Shown in pieces: positions 1 to 7,817 of a stretch of DNA of 64,000 nucleotides. The notes under the pieces were generated by a model, which did no database searches, had not been told where the DNA came from, and saw only the letters and a list, made by a program, of their open reading frames with translations. This DNA is from Planctomycetota bacterium (GTDB lineage Bacteria > Planctomycetota > UBA1135 > UBA2386). The position numbers and the translations under genes were made by a program. The stretch is from assembly GCA_020849665.1 (NCBI GenBank), contig JADLFX010000050.1, forward strand, positions 1 through 64,000, read 5' to 3'. Position 1 is the stretch's first letter, and each line of letters starts with the position of its first letter.

Positions 1-193
1 CCACCGTCGCGATCGCGAACGTGCTCACGCCGAAGAGCAGCTGCAGGTGGCGCGACCAGACCACCTCGTAGACCAGGCCCGTGGCACCGGAGGCGAAGAA
101 GAGCGCGGCGACGAGGGCGATCGGCGGAGCCGGGTTCACCGCGCCAACGATCCAGGACGGCGCGGATCCCGCCAAGCACTCCCCGTGGTCCAT
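1..193 (-). CDS. Membrane spermidine-synthase-like protein, N-terminal fragment (truncated by window edge)
   Basis: Only the first 64 codons lie in the window; the gene runs off the left end. The minus-strand reading begins ATG at 193, with an alternative GTG at 139 that puts a hydrophobic segment directly at the N-terminus. The segment ALFFASGATGLVYEVVWSR, followed by a second hydrophobic stretch, is typical of the first transmembrane helices of bacterial fused membrane/spermidine-synthase-like proteins (the family with an N-terminal membrane half and a C-terminal aminopropyltransferase-like half). The enzymatic half is outside the window, so activity cannot be judged. It lies downstream of, and on the same strand as, the VanX-like gene, with 184 bases between them. 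The 139 start is probably the better biological start because residues 1-18 from 193 look unlike a signal. Family call fairly sure, start uncertain. Confidence 0.6.
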   Translation of the reverse strand, partial: MDHGECLAGSAPSWIVGAVNPAPPIALVAALFFASGATGLVYEVVWSRHLQLLFGVSTFAIATV

Positions 194-377
194 GGCATGG
201 AACCGAGGGAGCGCCGGCGCTGCGGCCACCTTGCCGGGCCTGCGCATCCTCGGCCCGGCCCGCATGCCCCTGTCCCCGTCCGGGGCCCGCCGATCCATGC
301 CCCGAGCGACCCGGCCCCGGGATCGGACCCGCGCCGGCGCGGCGCCCCTCGCCGCATGCCGCTCCTGGACCGCGCCG

Positions 378-1424
378 CTACATCGCTTCGTCCAGCACGG
401 GGTACTCCCGCCACCCCGCGTGGTCGAAGTGCCACCACTCGAACTCGTAGACCGCGAAGCCCTCGGCCGCCATCGCCTCGCGCAGCAGGGCGCGGTGCCA
501 GCGCTGCAGCGAGCTGCCGCCAGGCCACGCCGCGTAGGCGCGCGGCGTGAACTCGTCGAAGCCGGACGGCATGGCCACGGGCTGCCCCGTGGCCAGCTCG
601 TAGAGGGTGAGGTCGATCGCGCAGCCCCGGTTGTGGCGCGAGCCCGAGGCCGGGTCGGCCACGAAGTGGCGCAGGTGCTCCGGGGTCGCGTCCCAGAACA
701 TCCTGGTCACGTGCCAGGGCCGGTAGGCGTCGAACACCCACAGGCCATAGCCCCGGGCCCGCAGGCGCGCGGCCACGCGGGCCAGCGCCTCGGCGGCCGG
801 GCGCTGCAGGAGGGCGCGCGGCCGCTCGTAGAAGCGCATGCCCAGGAAGTTGTCGGTGGTGCCGTAGCGCAGGTCGAGGCGGATCGAAGGCTCCAGGGCC
901 ACGATCTCCACCAGATCCGGCGCGCGCTTGCCGGACTCGCGCGGCGGCTCCGCGGCCAGCGCGCGACGCCTGAGTTCGGCCTCCGGCAGGAGCGGCTCCA
1001 CCCGGAACGTGCCCGCGTCCCGGTGCGCGCGCACGTGGCGCCGCCCCGCCAGCCGCACCGCAACGACCTCGCCGCCGGCGGACTCGAACTCCAGCGGCCG
1101 GGCCAGCTCGCCTGGCCCCGCCGCGTAGCGACCGCCGCCATGGTCCACCAGCGGCAGCAGGTCCTCGTACTCCACCAGGACGTAACCCGTCCCGCCCTGC
1201 TCGAGCACCACCAGCCCATCCTCGTCGTCGCCGTACTGGCCCAACAGCGGAGTCAGCCACGCGGGGGGCGGCGCGGGCCTCGCCGCGGGTGGCGGCACCA
1301 GGGTCATCGCCTTGGCGATCCGTTCCGCGAGGGACGGCGAGGCACACGCGCCGCACAGGCACGCGAACACGAGGGGGACGAGTGGGCGCACACCAGGGCA
1401 GCATCGCCGCCGCGGCGCGCACAT
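378..1424 (-). CDS. VanX/DdpX-type D-Ala-D-Ala dipeptidase with an extra N-terminal domain, exported
   Basis: 348 residues, about 150 longer than stand-alone VanX. The C-terminal half (about residues 168-348) carries the zinc D-Ala-D-Ala dipeptidase motifs: SRHNRGCAID (His264, Asp271 as zinc ligands) and EWWH (Glu329 as base, His332 as ligand), plus the conserved YRPW arginine near 235. The family hydrolyses D-Ala-D-Ala, for peptidoglycan turnover or vancomycin-type resistance. Residues about 60-165 form a Gly- and Val-rich beta-strand region resembling the small beta-sandwich attached to some serine beta-lactamase-like proteins; this is inference. A hydrophobic N-terminus with several cysteines (residues 12-27) suggests export, but the lipobox is not canonical. 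ATG at 1424 is chosen because it starts this signal. It lies 41 bases after the exported-protein gene, probably in one transcript. No vanA/vanH or vanRS is nearby, so a cell-wall recycling role is likelier than resistance. Confidence 0.85.
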   Translation of the reverse strand: MCAPRRRCCPGVRPLVPLVFACLCGACASPSLAERIAKAMTLVPPPAARPAPPPAWLTPLLGQYGDDEDGLVVLEQGGTGYVLVEYEDLLPLVDHGGGRYAAGPGELARPLEFESAGGEVVAVRLAGRRHVRAHRDAGTFRVEPLLPEAELRRRALAAEPPRESGKRAPDLVEIVALEPSIRLDLRYGTTDNFLGMRFYERPRALLQRPAAEALARVAARLRARGYGLWVFDAYRPWHVTRMFWDATPEHLRHFVADPASGSRHNRGCAIDLTLYELATGQPVAMPSGFDEFTPRAYAAWPGGSSLQRWHRALLREAMAAEGFAVYEFEWWHFDHAGWREYPVLDEAM

Positions 1425-1465
1425 CAAGCCGGCGTCCGCGGGATCGGGAGGGGGATGCCGACGCG

Positions 1466-2518
1466 TCAGTTCGAGAACTGTGCCAGCGGTGCGCCGCCCA
1501 CCTCGATGTACTCCGCCTCCTGCGCGGATCTGCGCTCCCACAGGTGCAAGCACTCGATTCCGGGCGGTGGCAGCGCCGGAACTTTGGCCGTGATGCCTTG
1601 CGTCACCAGCCAGGGCAGCCCCGGCTGACTCGAGTCCGGCATGAACGCCTGCGCGTACAGGGCCTGACCAACCAGCACGGGCGCCAGCGGCAGGATGATC
1701 TCCGGGAAGACCATGAATCCCGTGTCGTCGGTCCGCAGGCTGGCCGATGTGAACAGGAGGTTCGGCACGACCTGGAGCTCGGTGCACAGCCCGGGGACGC
1801 GCATGCTTGTGCGCACCGCATCCAGCGCGATGTACACCGGCGCGCGCCCCATTCCGTACGACACCACAGGTCGGATCCCGACGCCGGCTGTGCCGTGGTT
1901 GTGCAGGGTCATGTCGAGCCACGCGCTGTTGAAGGCGCCGATCCGCCGGCAGCCAAGCCCGAAGGGGGTCCTCTGGTCCGACGAGTTGGAGGACGGCCGG
2001 TATTGGCCGTCCATGATCCCGCTACCCGACGCGCTCTGCACAGACACGTCCCAGACCAGGGCCTCGCCCCCTGGATGGTCGAAGCCGGCGTCGAACGGCA
2101 GCACGAGATCCCAGGGTCCCGGAGGCGGATTCGGGACGCCGCGCCAGTCGGGCATGTCGGTCACCTTCGCCGAGTAGACGACCACGCGCGTGCCGGGCCG
2201 GAAGTTGCGCTCGAACACCGACTGCGCGCTCCCCCACGGCAGCAGCCCCATCCGCAGCTCCACCTGCAGGCGCCGGGCGTACGACGCCGCGCCGCCGTTG
2301 AGCCGGTCGCGCCGGAACGCCGCCTGCTTGATTCCGGCCAAGTGGACCTTGTGGCAGGTGTTGTCCACGACCTGCAGGCGGCGGATCGTGCTCCAGTAGA
2401 CGAAGAACGTGTTGCCCTCGCGCTCGTCGAAGCCCAGTGGACTCGTGAATGCCTGTCCCGGCACGCCCGCAGCCGCAAGAACCCAGACCAGAGTGGCCAC
2501 CAGCGATCGTGACATCAT
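1466..2518 (-). CDS. Exported protein of a planctomycete-type family, function unknown
   Basis: 350 residues. The N-terminus MMSRSLVATLVWVLAAAG followed by GVPGQA is a clear signal peptide with a likely signal-peptidase-I site, so the protein should be secreted. No enzyme motif is recognised. Most of the chain is predicted beta, and the last 110 residues (from about CTEL through ILPLAPVLVGQALYAQ) follow the same pattern as the C-termini of the proteins at 23377-25005 and 50926-52017: a Cys, a Leu-rich strand, a Pro-x-x-Pro turn, then G...Y.Q and a final D...T strand. The function of that domain is unknown. Two adjacent ATGs (2518 and 2515) are equally possible. The upstream region has no obvious Shine-Dalgarno sequence. 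The gene is followed after 41 bases by the VanX-like gene. Confidence 0.75.
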   Translation of the reverse strand: MMSRSLVATLVWVLAAAGVPGQAFTSPLGFDEREGNTFFVYWSTIRRLQVVDNTCHKVHLAGIKQAAFRRDRLNGGAASYARRLQVELRMGLLPWGSAQSVFERNFRPGTRVVVYSAKVTDMPDWRGVPNPPPGPWDLVLPFDAGFDHPGGEALVWDVSVQSASGSGIMDGQYRPSSNSSDQRTPFGLGCRRIGAFNSAWLDMTLHNHGTAGVGIRPVVSYGMGRAPVYIALDAVRTSMRVPGLCTELQVVPNLLFTSASLRTDDTGFMVFPEIILPLAPVLVGQALYAQAFMPDSSQPGLPWLVTQGITAKVPALPPPGIECLHLWERRSAQEAEYIEVGGAPLAQFSN

Positions 2519-2626
2519 GTGACACCTGACCGAGCAACGGCGGACGCGCACGCTCTGCCGGCCCGGGTCATTCTCATCCCCGACTACGCTTCCGCCCATC
2601 GCGGCCCGGGGGTTGGCCGCAACCAA

Positions 2627-2649
2627 GGCCCGCGCCGGAGGCGCGGGCC
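2627..2649 (-). terminator. GC hairpin, possible terminator of the smc transcript
   Basis: GGCCCGCGCC and GGCGCGGGCC form a perfect 10-base-pair stem around a 3-base loop. On the minus strand it follows smc by about 360 bases and is followed by TTGGTT rather than a run of T, so it is not a classical intrinsic terminator. It could stop transcription from smc before the exported-protein gene, or simply mark a 3' end. Confidence 0.35.
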
Positions 2650-2835
2650 CGTGAGCCTCAGGGGCCGCGCTGGGAATGCCGGCGCGGCGCGCGGGGACAG
2701 GGCAACGACAATCCACAGGAAGCTCTCGCCGCTCGACGATACTCGCCACCAGCAGCCCAGGGGCCAGGATCCTACCGGCAAAGCACCGTGGTGCGGAAAG
2801 CGTCCCAGGTCGATGGTCAGCGCGCGGCGGCGGTG

Positions 2836-3000
2836 GGCCGGTCGGTTCCAGGACTGCGCCAGCGAAGCGCCGCCGGGGAACGCAAAGGTCGCCTGCATTG
2901 CCGGCAGGGTCTGCCACAGGAAGACGCACACGACACCCGGCGCTGGCGGATCGGGCACCGCGACCGGGCGACCCTCGGTGAGCAGGACCGGCGGCCCCGG
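2836..3000 (-). pseudogene. Possible relic of an exported-protein C-terminal domain
   Basis: Read on the minus strand from 3000 to 2836, the frame gives VAVPDPPAPGVVCVF, then LWQTLPAMQ, then FAFPGGASLAQSW. The order P-x-x-P, G, aromatic, Q, then an alternating strand matches the C-terminal domain of the intact exported protein just downstream (1466-2518) and of 23377-25005. There is no start codon, signal peptide or domain body; the frame enters from the end of smc and continues into sequence without resemblance. It could be the remnant of a duplicated or replaced exported-protein gene, or chance. The similarity is by eye only. Confidence 0.28.
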
Positions 3001-3010
3001 CTGGGTCGCG

Positions 3011-6000
3011 TCAGAACCCCAGCGCCTCTTCGCCCGCGATCCGCTGCTTGACCGCCAGGCCTTCGGCATCCACCGCCCCAGGCGCCCCTGGAGCCTTGAG
3101 CGAATCGACCTCCTCGAGGTTCACCGCGATGCGGGAAGACACGCCACGCTTCTGCATGGTGATCCCGTAGAGCACCTGGCACGCGGCCATGGTGCGCTTG
3201 TGGTGGGTGACGATGCAGAACTGCGTCGGGCCGACGAAGTCGCGCAGCACCCGCAGGAAGCGTTCGACGTTGGTCTCGTCCAGTGCCGCATCCACCTCGT
3301 CGAGGATGCAGAACGGCGAGGGCTTCACCTTGAACACCGCGAAGAGGATGGCCAGCGCGGTGAGGCTGCGCTCGCCACCGGAGAGGAGGTTGATCGACTG
3401 GAGCTGCTTGCCGGGAGGCTGGGCCACGATGTGGATGCCGGCCTCCAACGCATCCCCGGTGCTGTTCTCCTCCGGAGGCACCAGGGTCATGTCCGCGCGG
3501 CCGCCCTGGAAGAGCTTGCGGAAGATGGCCTGGAAGTTGTGCCGGGCCTCCTCGAAGGTCTTCTCGAAGAGCGCGCGGGACTCGGCCTCCATCTTGCGCA
3601 GCGCCTCGATCAACGCCTTGCGCGACTCGGTGAGGTCTTCGACCTCCTTCTGCAGGAACGCGTAGTCCTTCTCTTCGTCCTCCAGTTCGCGTACCGCGCC
3701 GAGGTTCACGGGGCCCAGGCGCTCGATCTGCGCGCGCAGCCCCTCGGCCTCGCTGCGCACCGGCTCGGCCACGAACCCGTCCTGCTCCCACAGGCGCGCG
3801 TACTGGCTCTGCTCGGCCAGGAGTGCCGGCGGCAGCGGCGGGCCGTGCAGCACGTCCACCTCGTCGGGGGGCGGCGGACCGACCAGCTCGTCGCAGACCA
3901 GCCCGAATCCCTCGATCTCGCCCAGCACGCGGCGCAGCTCGATGCGGGTCGTCTCGCGCAGATGGTCTTCGGCGCGGGCGAACCGGTGCTCGAGGTTGGT
4001 CTGCTCGATCCGGCACTGGGTCATGGCCTCGGTGAGCTCGGCACGGCTGCGGTCCACGCTCTGCAGCGCGGCGCGCTCCTCGTCCTGCCGGGTCCGCCAC
4101 GCCGCGAGCTCGGCGCTGGCCCCGTCGCGGGCCTGCTCCAGCCCGGCGGCCCGCTCCCGCAGCACCGCCGCCTGCTCCAGGGTCTTGTCCCGCTCCTGTC
4201 GCGCCTCCTCGGCCGCGCGCCGGGCCTCGTCGCCGCGTGAGGCGAGCTCCCGAGCGGTCGCCTCCAGGTCCAGCAGCGCCTGCTCCTGGACGCGGATGGT
4301 GTTCCGCACGCCCTCGCGGTCGCGGGCGCGATCCACGTGCTGGACGCGTATGCCCTGCTCCTGCTGCGTCGCGTCCTGCAGCGCCTGCTGGGCCTCCTGG
4401 TGCCCGCGCACGGCATCGGCCTCGTTCGCCACCGCCAGCCGATGGCGCCGGTCCAGCAGGTGCAGGCCCAGGAGATGCGTGGCCAGATCCGCGCAGCACG
4501 CCGCCTCGTCGCGCTGCAGCTCGGCCCGCTCCAGTCCGAGCGTGTCGAGTTCACGGGTCATGTCGCCGTCGCGGGCCTGCAGGCGGTGCCGCTGGTTCTG
4601 GTTGTCCTGCTCCTTGGCGCGCACGCCCTGCAACGCGCTGCCGAGCCGTTGCACCAGTTCACGCACCTCGCCGGCGCGCTGGCCCGCCGCGGCGCTGGCC
4701 GCGAGCATGGCGTCCAGACGCGCCTGCACCTCGGCCACCTGCTGGCGCAAGGCGATCATCTGCGCACGGCGCACGATCAACCCGCCCTGCACTTCGCCGC
4801 GTCCGCCCTCCACGCGCGGACCGCAGCGCAGGTTGCCGTCGCGCGACACGAAGAGCAGGTCGGGCCGGTCGAGGGGCACGGTCGCCACGTCGTCCACCAG
4901 GCACACGCCGCGCAGCAGCCAGCCGAGGAGGGGACGCGCGCTCTCCGGGCAGCGCACCAGCCCGGCCAGCGCGCGCGCACCCTCGGGCGGGTCCACCGGC
5001 GCCATGCGCTCGAGCTCCGGCGAGAACTCCGACTCCACCAGGAGCATGGCGCGGCCCTTGCGCTGCTCGCGCAGGAGCTGCAGGAGTGCGAACGCGTTTT
5101 CGCGCGTGTCGACGACCAGGGCCTGCTGGTAGGGGCCGAGCGCCGCCTCGAGCGCGGGGCTCAGCTCCAGGTCGACGTCGAGCAGGTCGGCGAGCCGGCC
5201 GCGCAGCCCGGGCGCGCCGCTCTCCAGCAGCCAGCGCGGGCCGGAGTCGATGCCTTCGAGATGGGACTCCATCTCGGCCAGCACGGCGAGGCGGCCCTCG
5301 ATGGAGGAGAGCTGGCTGCGCAGGTCGGCCGCCTCGCGCGCGCGCTCCGCGGCCTCGGCGTCGGCAGTGGCCAGCGCCGCGATCGCCTCGCCCTCCTCGC
5401 CCGCCAGCACGGCGGCGCGCTGGGCGAGATCCTCGCCGACCAGCGCCAGTCCGCCGTCCTCCTCCTGCACCTTGGCCAGCTCCCCGGCCAGGGCATCCAC
5501 CCGCACCCGGGTGGCCTCGATGCGGCTCCGCAGGTGGCGGCGCTTCTCTTCGCTCCCCAGCACCTGGTTGTTGCACTGCGCCCGCTCGTGCAGCGACTCC
5601 AGCACCGCCTGCCGCGCGTGCTCGCGCGCATCGGCGCGTTCGCGCGCGACGCGCTGCGCCTGCTTGAGTGCCTCGCGCAGTTCCTCGCCACGCCGGCCGA
5701 GTTCCACCAGCTCGGCCTCCAGCTGCTCGATGCGCGCGCGCGCCGCCTGCAGCTCGGCCTGACGCTGCTGGCGCTGGCCATCGAGCACCAGCACCTTCTG
5801 GTCGGCGTCGGCGGCGACGCCATCCTGCTCGGCGAGCTTGCGTTGCAGTCCGGCGGCGCGTTCCTCGTGACCGTGCGCCTGGGTGGCCGCACGGTGCACC
5901 TCGTTCTGCAGATCCTCGACCACGGCGCGCTTGGCGCGGATCTCCTCGTCCAACGCCGCGATGCGATCCTCGATCTCCTGGCGCCGCGCTTCGGCCTCGT

Positions 6001-6763
6001 GCATCTGCTGGCCCAGGCCGGCCATGCGGTCGGCCTGCTCCTGCTGCAACGCGCGGGTCGCGCACGCCTCGAGCCACGCCAGCGCCACTTCGAGGTCGCG
6101 CAAACGCGCCCAGATCTCCTGCCAGCGGCGCGCCTTGCCCGCCTGGATCTTGAGGCTGCGGATCCGCCGCGCGCGCTCCTCCAGCAGGTCGTGGACGCGG
6201 GACAGGTTCTGCTCCGTGCGCTCCAGCTTGCGAAGCGACTCGCGCTTCTGCAGCTTGAAGCGCGAGATCCCCGCCGCCTCCTCGAAGATCGACCGGCGCT
6301 CCTCGGGATTGGCCGAGAGCACCGCGTCGATGCGCCCCTGCTCCATCACCGAGTACGCGCCGACGCCGAGCCCCGTGTCCATGAGGAGGTCGCGCACGTC
6401 CTTCAGGCGCACGGGGTCGCCGTTGAGGAGGTAGTCGGACTCCTTCTCCACCGTGAGGCGGCGGCCGATCACCACCTCGCGGCGCTCGCCGAAGCGCCCG
6501 CTGCCGTCCTCCAGGAGGATCTCCACCTCCGCCTTGGGCAAGGCGGAGCGCCCCTCGGCGCCCTTGAAGATGACGTCGGTCATCTCGGTGCCGCGCAGGC
6601 TCCTGGCCCGTTGGTCGCCGAGCACCCACTTGAGCGCGTCGACGACGTTCGACTTGCCGCACCCGTTCGGCCCGACGATCCCGGTCAGATCCTGGTCGAA
6701 CGCGAACTCGGTGCGGTCGGCGAACGACTTGAATCCGTGGACGGTGAGTCGCTTCAGGCGCAT
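3011..6763 (-). CDS. smc: Chromosome segregation ATPase SMC
   Basis: 1250 residues, normal for bacterial SMC. It folds into a long antiparallel coiled coil that, with ScpA and ScpB, compacts and separates newly replicated DNA. The N-terminal head has Walker A GPNGCGKS (residues 31-38) right after the typical HGFKSF start. A Glu/Arg/Ala-rich coiled coil runs from about 170 to 500, a non-coiled hinge with Gly-rich turns lies near 510-660, and a second coil runs to about 1050. The C-terminal head has signature LSGGE (1127-1131) and Walker B CILDEVDAALDE (Asp1155, Glu1156). ATG 6763 starts the conserved MRLKRLTVHGF. It lies 4 bases after the ATP-cone gene, downstream of nrdR, so the three are probably co-transcribed. 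scpA and scpB are not in the window. Confidence 0.97.
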   Translation of the reverse strand: MRLKRLTVHGFKSFADRTEFAFDQDLTGIVGPNGCGKSNVVDALKWVLGDQRARSLRGTEMTDVIFKGAEGRSALPKAEVEILLEDGSGRFGERREVVIGRRLTVEKESDYLLNGDPVRLKDVRDLLMDTGLGVGAYSVMEQGRIDAVLSANPEERRSIFEEAAGISRFKLQKRESLRKLERTEQNLSRVHDLLEERARRIRSLKIQAGKARRWQEIWARLRDLEVALAWLEACATRALQQEQADRMAGLGQQMHEAEARRQEIEDRIAALDEEIRAKRAVVEDLQNEVHRAATQAHGHEERAAGLQRKLAEQDGVAADADQKVLVLDGQRQQRQAELQAARARIEQLEAELVELGRRGEELREALKQAQRVARERADAREHARQAVLESLHERAQCNNQVLGSEEKRRHLRSRIEATRVRVDALAGELAKVQEEDGGLALVGEDLAQRAAVLAGEEGEAIAALATADAEAAERAREAADLRSQLSSIEGRLAVLAEMESHLEGIDSGPRWLLESGAPGLRGRLADLLDVDLELSPALEAALGPYQQALVVDTRENAFALLQLLREQRKGRAMLLVESEFSPELERMAPVDPPEGARALAGLVRCPESARPLLGWLLRGVCLVDDVATVPLDRPDLLFVSRDGNLRCGPRVEGGRGEVQGGLIVRRAQMIALRQQVAEVQARLDAMLAASAAAGQRAGEVRELVQRLGSALQGVRAKEQDNQNQRHRLQARDGDMTRELDTLGLERAELQRDEAACCADLATHLLGLHLLDRRHRLAVANEADAVRGHQEAQQALQDATQQEQGIRVQHVDRARDREGVRNTIRVQEQALLDLEATARELASRGDEARRAAEEARQERDKTLEQAAVLRERAAGLEQARDGASAELAAWRTRQDEERAALQSVDRSRAELTEAMTQCRIEQTNLEHRFARAEDHLRETTRIELRRVLGEIEGFGLVCDELVGPPPPDEVDVLHGPPLPPALLAEQSQYARLWEQDGFVAEPVRSEAEGLRAQIERLGPVNLGAVRELEDEEKDYAFLQKEVEDLTESRKALIEALRKMEAESRALFEKTFEEARHNFQAIFRKLFQGGRADMTLVPPEENSTGDALEAGIHIVAQPPGKQLQSINLLSGGERSLTALAILFAVFKVKPSPFCILDEVDAALDETNVERFLRVLRDFVGPTQFCIVTHHKRTMAACQVLYGITMQKRGVSSRIAVNLEEVDSLKAPGAPGAVDAEGLAVKQRIAGEEALGF

Positions 6764-6767
6764 CGGC

Positions 6768-7181
6768 TCAGGCCTCGAATCTACCCGTGGAAAGACCGCC
6801 CGTGTCGGGGAGCGGCTCGCTGCCGGCGCCGCGGGCGCCGGGCAGGCCCTGCACCTGGAGCGCGGCGCGCCGGCGCGCGCGTTCCGAGCGCACCCGCCCG
6901 TAGGCATGGGCGGCGAGGCGCATGCCGTTGGCCACCAGGACCTGCTGCACGGCGTCGGCAAGGTCCGTGCTGCGCAGCGGGGCGTCCTCGCGCGTGCCCG
7001 CGCGCACGGCCCTCAGGCGCAGGGCGGCGAGCACCGTGGTGGCGATGTCCATCGCGCGCCACGGCTCGTCGATGCGCTCCTGCAACAACGCGAGGTGCAC
7101 CGAACGGCACAACTTGCTGGCACGCAACCACTCCAGCCGGCCATCACGTTTCTCCACCAGAAACTCCGCCCTTCGCTTCAT
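6768..7181 (-). CDS. Stand-alone ATP-cone-like protein next to nrdR
   Basis: 137 residues, not a family I can name. Residues 4-105 fit the ATP-cone pattern of NrdR and ribonucleotide reductases: a starting strand FLVEKRDGR, a conserved Lys in the first helix (SKLCRSV), an Ala-rich second helix, then STDLADAVQQVL and a closing AAHAYGRVRSER. An insertion of about 8 residues separates the second and third helices compared with NrdR. There is no zinc ribbon, so it should not bind DNA by itself. The last 30 residues are low-complexity. ATG 7181 is chosen because GGGAGGG lies 8 bases upstream; the start lies inside nrdR, giving a 38-base overlap and translational coupling. It ends 4 bases before smc. 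A role in sensing nucleotide levels together with NrdR is inference. Confidence 0.7.
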   Translation of the reverse strand: MKRRAEFLVEKRDGRLEWLRASKLCRSVHLALLQERIDEPWRAMDIATTVLAALRLRAVRAGTREDAPLRSTDLADAVQQVLVANGMRLAAHAYGRVRSERARRRAALQVQGLPGARGAGSEPLPDTGGLSTGRFEA

Positions 7182-7653
7182 CGAGCGAGCCCTCCCCACG
7201 GCGCTTTTCGAGCATGGGCTTCAACTCGTCCAGGAACTGCGAGACGTCCTTGAACTCCCGGTACACGGAAGCGAAGCGGACGTACGCGACCTGGTCCAAC
7301 TGGCGGAGCTCCTTCATGATCAGATTGCCGATCACCTTGGAGGACACCTCCTTGTCGAAGCTCTCCAGGCACTGGCGTTCGATCCGATCGGCGACGGTCT
7401 CCAACACTTCGGTGGCGACCGGCCGCTTCTCGCACGCCTTGCGCAGGCCGCCCAACACCTTCTCGCGGTTGAAGTCCTCGCGCGCGCCGCTCTTCTTGAC
7501 GACGCGCAACGGAGCACTCTCGACCCGCTCGTAGGTGGTGTAGCGGCGCTTGCAGTCGACGCAGACCCGCCGCCGCCGGATCGCGAACCCGTCCGCGCTG
7601 GCGCGCGAATCGATGACGCGGTCGTTGTCGGCCTTGCAGTAGGGACAGCGCAT
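7144..7653 (-). CDS. nrdR: Transcriptional repressor NrdR
   Basis: 169 residues. NrdR senses ATP/dATP and represses ribonucleotide reductase genes. The N-terminal zinc ribbon is complete: Cys3-x-x-Cys6 (MRCPYC) and Cys31-x-x-Cys34 (VCVDC), followed by the basic strand RRYTTYERVE. The ATP-cone occupies about residues 47-137 (VVKKSGAREDFNREKV, RKACEKRPV, VAYVRFASVYREF). The C-terminal tail of about 25 residues is variable. The start at 7653 begins the invariant MRCPYC. A good promoter candidate with TTGACA lies about 90-120 bases upstream. It heads a nrdR / ATP-cone / smc transcript. No ribonucleotide reductase gene is in the window, and no clear NrdR-box pair was found upstream. Confidence 0.97.
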   Translation of the reverse strand: MRCPYCKADNDRVIDSRASADGFAIRRRRVCVDCKRRYTTYERVESAPLRVVKKSGAREDFNREKVLGGLRKACEKRPVATEVLETVADRIERQCLESFDKEVSSKVIGNLIMKELRQLDQVAYVRFASVYREFKDVSQFLDELKPMLEKRRGEGSLDEAKGGVSGGET

Positions 7654-7742
7654 GGGAGCTATGGGAACCCGCCCCGCCGGGAAGCCCCTCCCGGACGGCC
7701 GTGACCGGTCTGACCACCGGCCACTTCGTTTGGACGCGCGGG

Positions 7743-7772
7743 AGGCTAGCACCGCAAAGCCTTGTGTGTCAA
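7743..7772 (-). promoter_or_regulatory. Promoter candidate for nrdR
   Basis: On the minus strand TTGACA (7772-7767) is a perfect -35 hexamer, followed after 18 bases by TAGCCT (7748-7743) as a weaker -10. It sits in the 164-base gap between mnmE and nrdR, leaving a leader of about 80 bases. It separates the nrdR-smc unit from the yidC-mnmE unit. Confidence 0.5.
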
Positions 7773-7817
7773 AAGCCCAGTGGAGCTCTCTCCACACTCC
7801 GCGGAGCGCTGCGACGC

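Larger units (their letters stand above)
2519..3010. other. 492-base intergenic region without an intact gene
   Basis: This lies between the end of smc (3011) and the start of the exported-protein gene (2518). It holds a perfect 10-base-pair GC hairpin (2627-2649) and a stretch on the minus strand that may be the relic of an exported protein (2836-3000). No tRNA, convincing promoter hexamers or intact reading frame with family resemblance was seen. Base composition is slightly less GC-biased than in the neighbouring genes, as expected for non-coding sequence here. Confidence 0.6.

Noticed and set aside
378-1424. Vancomycin resistance cluster
   Set aside because: Only a VanX-type enzyme is present; the ligase, dehydrogenase and two-component system are absent, so resistance is not supported.
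81-1628. Long plus-strand reading frames opposite the VanX-like gene
   Set aside because: They lie antisense to a gene with a clear catalytic signature and are rich in Arg/Pro/Ala/His without family resemblance; in such GC-rich DNA long antisense frames are expected.
4337-7534. A frame of more than 1000 codons on the plus strand opposite smc
   Set aside because: It is the mirror of the coiled-coil region of smc, dominated by His/Leu/Gln/Arg/Ala repeats, with no domain.
7654-7817. Autoregulatory NrdR boxes in front of nrdR
   Set aside because: No pair of 16-base palindromes of the ACAC...GTGT kind was seen; only a TTGACA promoter is recognised.
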